Positions 1 through 5,530 of a stretch of 10,922 nucleotides of DNA are shown here, in pieces. The notes beneath the pieces were generated by a model that made no database searches, was not told the DNA's origin, and worked only from the letters and a program-made list of their open reading frames with translations. Location of the stretch: positions 1 to 10,922 of the forward strand of contig JAJYTL010000086.1 in NCBI GenBank assembly GCA_021793055.1, written 5' to 3'. The position numbers were made by a program, and so were the translations under genes. Origin of the DNA: Pseudomonadota bacterium (lineage in GTDB: Bacteria; Pseudomonadota; Alphaproteobacteria; Ferrovibrionales; Ferrovibrionaceae). Position 1 is the stretch's first letter. The number at the start of each line of letters is the position of its first letter.

Positions 1-330
1 GAGATCATCGACGTGCCGGTGATCGAGGCCGAACTCGCCGACGCGACGCCGCCCTCGCCGGCCGCCGAAGCCGCCGGCGAGGGCGATAATCTGAGCGGCG
101 CGGTGGAGCGGCATCTTGCGCGTTATTTTACCGCCCACGGGGAGCACCTGCCGCCGGCCGGGCTTTACGACCGGGTCCTGCGCGAGATCGAGCGACCCCT
201 GATCACCCTGACGCTCTCGGCCACCCGGGGCAATCAGATCAGGGCCGCCCAGCTGCTGGGGCTCAACCGCAACACGCTGCGGAAAAAGATCCGGGATCTC
301 GACATCCAGGTCTGGCGCGGCATGCGCTAG
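1..330 (+). CDS. ntrC: Nitrogen regulation response regulator NtrC, C-terminal part (5' end outside window)
   Basis: The frame is open from base 1 and ends at TAG 328-330, giving 109 codons; a GTG at base 13 is internal, not a start. The visible part is the C-terminal DNA-binding end of NtrC, the sigma-54 enhancer-binding regulator of nitrogen assimilation. It has a low-complexity Ala/Pro/Glu linker (about residues 9-30), a conserved segment containing LSGAVERHLARYF, a helix starting REIERPLI, and a Fis-type helix-turn-helix with GNQIRAAQLLGLNRNTLRKK (about residues 77-98). The receiver and AAA+ domains must lie upstream of the window. The next gene, ntrY, begins about 80 bases downstream on the same strand, the usual ntrBC-ntrYX order of alphaproteobacteria. 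The assignment rests on the C-terminus plus context. NtrX also belongs to this family, but it is encoded separately downstream. Confidence 0.93.
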   Translation, partial: EIIDVPVIEAELADATPPSPAAEAAGEGDNLSGAVERHLARYFTAHGEHLPPAGLYDRVLREIERPLITLTLSATRGNQIRAAQLLGLNRNTLRKKIRDLDIQVWRGMR

Positions 331-350
331 CCGGCCCGGGACGGGGGGCG

Positions 351-373
351 AAGCCAAGCCAAGCCAGGCCAAG
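351..373 (+). repeat. Short AAGCC tandem repeat between ntrC and ntrY
   Basis: The pentamer AAGCC occurs three times in a row (351-365), followed by a one-base variant AGGCC (366-370) and a partial copy AAG (371-373). It lies in the 80-base gap between ntrC and ntrY. A repeat this short could vary in length by slippage, but no function can be read from it. Confidence 0.6.
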
Positions 374-381
374 CTGAAATT

Positions 382-395
382 GCCGGTTCCCCGGC
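382..395 (+). other. Small GC hairpin just upstream of the ntrY start
   Basis: GCCGG (382-386) and CCGGC (391-395) form a perfect 5-bp stem around a TTCC tetraloop. It ends 4 bases before the GGG (400-402) that would serve as the weak ribosome binding site of ntrY. No T tract follows, so it is not an obvious intrinsic terminator. It could be an RNA processing or translation-modulating element, or chance in GC-rich DNA. Confidence 0.3.
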
Positions 396-413
396 CATAG
401 GGTAGTGTTCCGC

Positions 414-2699
414 ATGACCATGCCGGCACCCTGGGGCAAAAGGACGTTCGACAACCTTCTGACGGCGGCCCTGACCGCCCTGATGGAGTTTTCGGCTTGG
501 GGCCGTCGCGTCGGCCTCGCCCGCAAAATGACCGTATCGCTGGCGTTCGGCGCCATCGTATCGGGGGTCGCGACCTACCTCTGCCTGACCGGCGGCGTTC
601 CCACCGCGAGCAACCAGTTTCTCCTGCGCAGCTTGTTGCTCGCCGACCTTGTCATCCTGCTTTTGTTGAGCGCCGTCGTGGCGCAGCGGGTGGTCCGCCT
701 TTGGCTCGAGCGCCGCAGCGGCGTCGCGGGCTCGAAGCTGCATGCCCGGGTCGTGCTGCTGTTCAGCATCGTCGCTGTGCTTCCGGCCATTATCGTGTCG
801 GTGTTTTCCGCGCTGTTCTTCAACTTCGGGCTGCAGGTGTGGTTCAGCAAGCAGGTGGTGACGGCGGTGAACGAGTCGGTCGCGGTCGCCGAGGCCTACA
901 TGCACGAGCACCGGCGGGCGATCAAGGCGGACGTTCTCGCCATGGCCGCCGATCTCAACCGCGACGCCCCGGAATTGGCGAGCAATCCGGCCCTGTTCGA
1001 TCGGGTCATCAACACCCAGGTGCAACTCCGCTCGCTGTCCGAGGCGATGGTGTTCGATTCGCAGGGCCACATCATGGCGCGCTCGCGCCTCAGCTTTCTG
1101 ATGGAATTCGACAAGGTGCCGGAGTGGGCGCTGGAGAAGGCGGCGAAAGGGGACGTGGTGGTTCTCACCTCCGACAACGAGGACCGCGTCCGGGCCCTGG
1201 TCCGGCTCGACAACTTTCTCGATAGTTATCTCTATGTCGGCCGGCTCATCGAACCGGACGTGATCGCGCATCTCGAGCGCGCGCGACAGGCGGCCGCCGC
1301 TTACCAACGGCTGGAGGCCGAGCGACCACGGATCGAGGTCACCTTCGCGCTGATCTACATTGTCGTGTCGCTGTTGACGCTCTTGGCCGCGATCACCTTC
1401 GGGCTTGCGATCGCGACCCGGCTGGTGCGGCCGATATCGAGCATGATCTCGGCGGCCGAACGGGTGCGCGGCGGCGACCTCTCCGCCCGCGTTCCGGTGG
1501 CCGCCGCCGACGATGAGATGGCGAATCTCGGGCATGCCTTCAACCGCATGACCATGCAGCTCGAGGCGCAGCGGACCGAGCTCGTCGCCGCGAATCGCGA
1601 GATGGTCGAGCGACGGCGTTTCATAGAGGCGGTTCTCGCCGGCGTTTCCGCGGCGGTGATCGGCCTCGACGAGGATGGCCGCATCACGGTCGCCAATCCG
1701 TCGGCGGTGCGCTTCCTCGGCACCGCCGCCGAGGACCTGGTCGGCCTGTCGGTAACGGTGGCGATGCCCGGAATCGAACAGCTTCTGCACGACGTTCAGA
1801 GCCATCCCGAACGCCCCATCGAGGGCCAGGTTACGGTGGTGCAGAACGGACGGGCGCGGCATCTGTCGGTCGGCATCGCGGCGGACCGCGAGGCCGGCGT
1901 GACCCAGGGCTATGTGGTTACTTTCGACGATATTACCGAGCTGGTGTCGGCGCAGCGCACCGCGGCCTGGGCCGACGTGGCGCGCCGCATCGCCCACGAG
2001 ATCAAGAATCCCCTCACGCCGATCCAGCTTTCGGCGGAACGGCTGCGGCGGAAATATCTCAAGGAGATTTCGAGCGACCCCGACGTCTTCTCCAAGTGCA
2101 CCGACACGATCATCCGGCAGGTCGGAGATCTCAGGCGCATGGTCGACGAGTTTTCGGCCTTTGCGCGCCTGCCGGCGCCTGTGTTCAAGCGCGAGAATCT
2201 GAACGAGTTGATCCGACAGGGACTCGTGCTGCAGCAATTGGCGAATCCGGACATCGATTATGTCGCGGTGCTGCCCGAACAGCCGGTGACGTTGCGCTGC
2301 GATTCGCGCCAGATCGCGCAGGTTCTCACCAACCTGCTGCAGAACGCGGCGCAGTCGATCGAGGCGCGTCGCGCCGCCGAGGCCGACGCGCCGCGCGGGC
2401 GGATCAACGTTCATCTCGCGGTCGAGCCCGAGGCGGTCGTCCTCGATGTCGTCGACAATGGCCGAGGCCTGCCCGCTGAGGAACGCGACCGCCTGACCGA
2501 GCCCTATATCACGACCCGGGCAAAAGGCTCCGGCCTTGGCCTCGCGATCGTGAAAAAAATCATGGAAGATCACAACGGAAAGCTGATCCTGGAGGATGTT
2601 CCCGAGGGCGGCGCGCGGATCCGCCTCGTGTTCCGGACGGGTGAAGGAGAGGAAGATCGCATGGGGAAGGTCGAGCAGAGAATAGACCATGGCGCATGA
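414..2699 (+). CDS. ntrY: Nitrogen/redox-responsive sensor histidine kinase NtrY
   Basis: NtrY is the inner-membrane kinase partner of NtrX, linked in alphaproteobacteria to nitrogen metabolism and to redox or microaerobic signalling. Numbered from ATG 414 (761 aa): three hydrophobic segments at about 39-60, 71-92 and 111-136, a periplasmic sensor region to about 305, a fourth membrane segment at about 310-338, HAMP (336-390), PAS (403-510), the HisKA domain with H-box HEIKNPLTP whose phospho-acceptor is H528, and the HATPase with N-box NLLQNA (from 640), DNGRG (from 681) and GSGLGL (705-710). All kinase boxes are intact and the length is typical. An in-frame GTG at 405 sits only 2 bases after GGG 400-402, while ATG 414 has 11-base spacing; ATG 420 is also possible, so the start is uncertain. 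The 3' end overlaps ntrX by 11 bases, implying translational coupling. Confidence 0.97.
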   Translation: MTMPAPWGKRTFDNLLTAALTALMEFSAWGRRVGLARKMTVSLAFGAIVSGVATYLCLTGGVPTASNQFLLRSLLLADLVILLLLSAVVAQRVVRLWLERRSGVAGSKLHARVVLLFSIVAVLPAIIVSVFSALFFNFGLQVWFSKQVVTAVNESVAVAEAYMHEHRRAIKADVLAMAADLNRDAPELASNPALFDRVINTQVQLRSLSEAMVFDSQGHIMARSRLSFLMEFDKVPEWALEKAAKGDVVVLTSDNEDRVRALVRLDNFLDSYLYVGRLIEPDVIAHLERARQAAAAYQRLEAERPRIEVTFALIYIVVSLLTLLAAITFGLAIATRLVRPISSMISAAERVRGGDLSARVPVAAADDEMANLGHAFNRMTMQLEAQRTELVAANREMVERRRFIEAVLAGVSAAVIGLDEDGRITVANPSAVRFLGTAAEDLVGLSVTVAMPGIEQLLHDVQSHPERPIEGQVTVVQNGRARHLSVGIAADREAGVTQGYVVTFDDITELVSAQRTAAWADVARRIAHEIKNPLTPIQLSAERLRRKYLKEISSDPDVFSKCTDTIIRQVGDLRRMVDEFSAFARLPAPVFKRENLNELIRQGLVLQQLANPDIDYVAVLPEQPVTLRCDSRQIAQVLTNLLQNAAQSIEARRAAEADAPRGRINVHLAVEPEAVVLDVVDNGRGLPAEERDRLTEPYITTRAKGSGLGLAIVKKIMEDHNGKLILEDVPEGGARIRLVFRTGEGEEDRMGKVEQRIDHGA

Positions 2700-4083
2700 C
2701 ATCCTGATCGTCGACGACGAAGCGGATATCCGCGAGCTGGTGGCGGGGATCCTTTCGGACGAGGGCATGAACACGCGGACCGCCGGGGATTCGGAGGAGG
2801 CGTTGCGCGAAATCTCGGCCCGGCGTCCGTCGCTTCTGGTCCTGGATATCTGGCTCAAGGGGAGCAAGCTCGACGGGCTCGAGGTGCTGGACGTGGTCCG
2901 TCGCGACCATCCCAGCCTGCCGGTAATCGTGATCAGCGGCCACGGCAATATCGAGACCGCCGTCGCCGCCATCAAGCGCGGCGCCTACGACTTCATCGAA
3001 AAGCCGTTCAAGGCGGACCGACTTCTGCTTCAGGTGCAGCGCGCCATCGAGGCGTGGCGGTTGCGGCGCGAGAACGAGGAGTTGCGCATCCGCGCCGGCC
3101 ACGAGGCGGAACTGATCGGTGCCTCGGCGGCGATCCAGGCGGTACGCCACACCGTCGAGCGCGTCGCGCCGACCAACAGCCGTGTCTTGATCAGCGGCCC
3201 GCCGGGCTCCGGCAAGGAGGTGGTGGCGCGGCTCCTGCACGCCCGCTCGCGGCGGGCCGAGGGGCCTTTCGTCGTGCTCAACGCGGCCTCGATGGCGCCG
3301 GCGCGGATGGAGATCGAGCTTTTCGGCGTCGAGGAGGGCGCGGGCGGCGAGGGCGGTGCGAAGATCGGCACCTTCGAGGAAGCCCACGGTGGTACGCTCT
3401 TCATCGACGAGGTGGCCGAGATGCCCCTCGAAACCCAGGCGAAGATACTTCGCGTGCTGGTGGAACAGACCTTTCAGCGCGTCGGGGGCCAGGCGAAGGT
3501 CGCGGTCGACGTCCGGGTGGTGAGCGCGACCAGCCGCGATCTGATGGCCGAGATCACTGGCGGCCGGTTGCGGCAGGACCTGTTTCATCGCCTGAACGTG
3601 GTGCCGATCCGCGTACCCGGCCTGCAAGAGCGGCGCGAGGATATTCCGGCATTGGCGCGCTATTTCCTTCGTCGCGAGGCGGCCGCCCAAGGCCTTCCGA
3701 TCCGCGAGATCGGCGATGACGCGATGGCGATCCTTCAGTCGGCGAGCTGGCCCGGCAACGGCCGAGAGCTCCGCAACATCGTCGCCCGGCTGCTCATCCT
3801 CACGCCCGGCGATCCCCGCTCGACGATCCGCGCCGACATGTTGCCGCCCGAGGTCGGGTCGTTGACGCCGCTGTCGCCGCGCGCCGATGGCAACCAGGAG
3901 GTCATGGCGCTGCCGCTGCGGGAGGCGCGAGAGGTGTTCGAGCGCGAATATCTGCTTGCGCAAATTACCCGGTTCGGTGGCAATATCTCGCGCACGGCGG
4001 CCTTCGTCGGGATGGAGCGTTCGGCCTTGCACCGCAAGCTGAAGTCGCTTGGCGTCACGACGAGCGAACGCATGCTGGGTTAG
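2689..4083 (+). CDS. ntrX: NtrC-family response regulator NtrX
   Basis: NtrX is the cytoplasmic response regulator phosphorylated by NtrY. The 464-aa product has a receiver domain with acidic D9/D10, phospho-acceptor D53 (in LVLDIWL), S83 and K105. The AAA+ domain has Walker A GPPGSGKE (170-177) and Walker B LFIDE (237-241). The C-terminal Fis-type helix-turn-helix (about 430-456) includes NISRTAAFVG and SALHRKLK. Between F212 and F229, where sigma-54 activators carry GAFTGA, the sequence is rich in Gly and Glu and the motif is absent. From memory, NtrX proteins of this class are reported as unusual NtrC relatives lacking GAFTGA, so direct sigma-54 activation is doubtful. The start ATG lies inside ntrY, and the N-terminus MAHDILIVDDEADIRELV fits the family start. 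The ribosome binding site is weak (AGAG about 10 bases upstream), as expected for coupled translation. Confidence 0.98.
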   Translation: MAHDILIVDDEADIRELVAGILSDEGMNTRTAGDSEEALREISARRPSLLVLDIWLKGSKLDGLEVLDVVRRDHPSLPVIVISGHGNIETAVAAIKRGAYDFIEKPFKADRLLLQVQRAIEAWRLRRENEELRIRAGHEAELIGASAAIQAVRHTVERVAPTNSRVLISGPPGSGKEVVARLLHARSRRAEGPFVVLNAASMAPARMEIELFGVEEGAGGEGGAKIGTFEEAHGGTLFIDEVAEMPLETQAKILRVLVEQTFQRVGGQAKVAVDVRVVSATSRDLMAEITGGRLRQDLFHRLNVVPIRVPGLQERREDIPALARYFLRREAAAQGLPIREIGDDAMAILQSASWPGNGRELRNIVARLLILTPGDPRSTIRADMLPPEVGSLTPLSPRADGNQEVMALPLREAREVFEREYLLAQITRFGGNISRTAAFVGMERSALHRKLKSLGVTTSERMLG

Positions 4084-4090
4084 CGCAGGA

Positions 4091-4146
4091 TGATTTCGGT
4101 TGGAATTGGCCCGAAAATCACGCCTCGGCGCGGGAGTCGGCGCCGA
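4091..4146 (+). terminator. Two consecutive hairpins after ntrX (possible attenuator or processing site)
   Basis: Hairpin 1: TTTCGG 4094-4099 pairs with CCGAAA 4111-4116, extended by TGA 4091-4093 with TCA 4118-4120 across a one-base bulge. Hairpin 2: TCGGCGC 4125-4131 pairs perfectly with GCGCCGA 4140-4146 around an 8-base loop. Neither is followed by a real T tract, so a classical intrinsic terminator is not supported. They fill most of the 86-base gap before dat and may set the 3' end of the ntrYX message or modulate read-through into dat. Confidence 0.35.
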
Positions 4147-4156
4147 ACCAGGCTTT

Positions 4157-4164
4157 AGGAAAGG
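4157..4164 (+). promoter_or_regulatory. Ribosome binding site that fixes the dat start
   Basis: AGGAAAGG lies 5 bases before ATG 4170. The in-frame GTG at 4164 overlaps this purine run and so cannot use it, which makes ATG 4170 the preferred start. Confidence 0.75.
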
Positions 4165-4169
4165 TGGTC

Positions 4170-5033
4170 ATGTCACGCGTCGCGTATGTCGATGGCCGTT
4201 ATCTCCGCCACGACAAGGCTTCGATCCATATTGAGGATCGCGGTTATCAGTTCGCCGATGGCGTCTACGAGGTGCTGGCGGTGGTCGGCGGCGCGCTGGT
4301 TGACGTCGCGGATCACCTGAAGCGGCTTGACCGCTCGCTTGCCGCGCTGGCGATTGCCTGGCCGGTATCGGAGCGGGTTCTGCCCCTTCTCATGCGCGAG
4401 GTGGTGCGGCGGAACGGCGTCACGGAGGGGATGCTCTATCTGCAGATCAGCCGCGGCGTGGCCCGGCGGGAGCATGCTTTCCCGGCCCGCGCCGCGCCGA
4501 CGCTGGTGATGACGGCGCGGGCGGTCCCTCCGGCGCGGCGCGCGGCACTGGTGGCGACCGGCGTCAAGGTGGTGAGCTTGCCCGATATCCGCTGGTCGCG
4601 CTGCGACATCAAATCGGTGGCGTTGTTGCCGAACGTTCTGGCTAAGCAAAAGGCCAAGGAGGCCGGCGCTTACGAGGCCTGGATGTTGGAGCCCAACGGC
4701 ACCGTGACCGAGGGCGCGTCCAGCAACGCGTGGATCGTCGACGCGCAAGGGTCGGTGATCACGCGGCCGCTCGGCAACGATATCCTCGGTGGCGTTACCC
4801 GGCTTCGGGTTGTCGATCTCGCCCGCGAGGCGCAGATCAAGGTGATCGAGCGGCCGTTCACGATCGCCGAGGCCAAGGCGGCCCGCGAGGCCTTCGTGAC
4901 CTCGACCACCGCCTTCGTGGCGCCGGTGGTGGAGATTGACGGGGTCGCGATCGGCGACGGGCGGCCCGGCGCGGTGGCGCGGAAGCTGGCGGCGCTTTAC
5001 GAGCGGCATGCCGGCGTCCCGCTCGGCGCCTGA
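4170..5033 (+). CDS. dat: D-amino acid aminotransferase (D-alanine transaminase), PLP fold type IV
   Basis: Predicted cytosolic PLP enzyme that interconverts D-alanine plus 2-oxoglutarate with pyruvate plus D-glutamate, giving D-amino acids for peptidoglycan or catabolism. The 287-aa length matches the family. The PLP lysine is K148 in the motif RCDIKS, followed by LLPNVLAKQKAKEAGA and the cofactor-binding EGASSN (E181-N186). Substrate-site residues resemble the Bacillus D-enzyme: Y33 in GVYEV, and R100-x-H102 after SRG, the carboxylate-binding RxH pair that separates D-amino acid aminotransferases from branched-chain (IlvE) and aminodeoxychorismate lyase (PabC) relatives. Substrate choice within class IV is still inferred. 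The gene lies 86 bases after ntrX and 175 before hfq on the same strand. From memory, dat between ntrX and hfq recurs in alphaproteobacteria; here no trkA separates them. Confidence 0.92.
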   Translation: MSRVAYVDGRYLRHDKASIHIEDRGYQFADGVYEVLAVVGGALVDVADHLKRLDRSLAALAIAWPVSERVLPLLMREVVRRNGVTEGMLYLQISRGVARREHAFPARAAPTLVMTARAVPPARRAALVATGVKVVSLPDIRWSRCDIKSVALLPNVLAKQKAKEAGAYEAWMLEPNGTVTEGASSNAWIVDAQGSVITRPLGNDILGGVTRLRVVDLAREAQIKVIERPFTIAEAKAAREAFVTSTTAFVAPVVEIDGVAIGDGRPGAVARKLAALYERHAGVPLGA

Positions 5034-5040
5034 CGCAGCG

Positions 5041-5085
5041 AAGGCCCGGTCGCGCCGCGTAGCTGCGGCCGTTGCTTCGGGCCTT
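5041..5085 (+). terminator. Long-loop inverted repeat after dat (weak terminator candidate)
   Basis: AAGGCCCG 5041-5048 is a perfect inverted match to CGGGCCTT 5078-5085, giving an 8-bp stem around a 29-base GC-rich loop that may fold further. It begins 7 bases after the dat stop codon. No T run follows, so it is at best a weak or factor-assisted 3' end. It could separate the ntrYX-dat message from hfq-hflX. Confidence 0.35.
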
Positions 5086-5131
5086 GTCGCGGCGGCCGCG
5101 ATACCCCATCTTGTCAGCAAGTTCAGAGGGT

Positions 5132-5162
5132 GATGCCGTGCCTGACTTTTTCCGACGGCATC
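5132..5162 (+). promoter_or_regulatory. hfq leader inverted repeat with U-rich loop
   Basis: GATGCCGT 5132-5139 is a perfect inverted match to ACGGCATC 5155-5162 around a 15-base loop containing a run of five T (5147-5151). It lies 46 bases before the hfq start and well apart from dat. Between it and hfq is an A/T-rich stretch (about 5168-5199), unlike the surrounding GC-rich DNA. E. coli Hfq is known to bind its own leader. The U run and A-rich purine stretch here are the kinds of RNA that Hfq's proximal and distal faces bind, so autoregulation is plausible but inferred. I could not pick a convincing -35/-10 pair for the hfq promoter. Confidence 0.45.
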
Positions 5163-5208
5163 CAGAATCTGAATTTGAAGGGAATAACATAATTAAGAAG
5201 GACACGCG

Positions 5209-5469
5209 ATGACCGCCGAGAAGCCGCAAAATGTACAGGACGTGTTTCTTAATCACGTTCGAAAGAATAAGCTTCCCGTTACAGTATTTTTGGTCAACGG
5301 CGTCAAGCTTCAGGGCATGATTAGTTGGTTTGACAACTTTTCTGTTTTACTGCGTCGCGATGGGCATGTTCAGCTTGTTTATAAGCATGCGATTTCAACG
5401 GTGATGCCCGCCGGACCCATTCAGTTGTTCGAGCCGCCCCAGCAGCAGGAGGCGGCGTCTGGCCGCTAA
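5209..5469 (+). CDS. hfq: RNA chaperone Hfq (hexameric Sm-like protein)
   Basis: Hfq forms a homohexameric ring that matches small RNAs with target mRNAs and affects RNA stability. The 86-aa product has N-terminal Q10-D11-V12-F13-L14-N15, the Sm1 block VNGVKLQG (29-36) with FDNFSVLL, and the Sm2 signature YKHAIST (58-64), including the lateral/proximal RNA-binding K59-H60. The distal-face Tyr of E. coli is Phe here (F27). The C-terminal tail is short (about 20 residues, Gln/Glu-rich), as in other alphaproteobacteria. The start is clear: AGAAGGA (5196-5202) lies 6 bases before ATG. By hand count, bases 5221-5400 are about 43% GC, far below the neighbours, and the codons there favour A/T third positions. 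hflX follows at once, the widespread hfq-hflX pairing. Confidence 0.99.
   Translation: MTAEKPQNVQDVFLNHVRKNKLPVTVFLVNGVKLQGMISWFDNFSVLLRRDGHVQLVYKHAISTVMPAGPIQLFEPPQQQEAASGR
5447..5452 (+). promoter_or_regulatory. AGGAGG inside the hfq 3' end, candidate hflX ribosome binding site
   Basis: A perfect AGGAGG within the last codons of hfq stands 6 bases before CTG 5459, which is in the hflX frame. The first conventional start in that frame, GTG 5531, has no good site at normal spacing (GGGG 5514-5517 is 13 bases away). The match could be a by-product of the Gln-Glu-Ala codons of hfq, so this is a candidate only. Confidence 0.45.
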
Positions 5470-5530
5470 CGGCAATCTTCCGACGGCGCGCTCAACCGGC
5501 GCGCCGCTCGGCCGGGGCGTCTGCACTGCG

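Noticed and set aside
327..2975. An 882-codon open frame on the - strand opposite ntrY
   Set aside because: Its translation is rich in Arg, His and Asp with no recognisable domain, and it is antisense to an intact kinase with all motifs. Long antisense frames are expected opposite high-GC coding sequence.
2560..4032. A 490-codon open frame on the - strand opposite ntrX
   Set aside because: It is a shadow of ntrX with low-complexity Arg/His/Asp-rich composition; ntrX itself is unambiguous.
5165..5193. CATAAT/TAACAT as a -10 element for an hfq promoter
   Set aside because: No matching -35 lies at 16-18 bases, and the position would leave almost no leader before the ribosome binding site; the AT-richness alone explains it.
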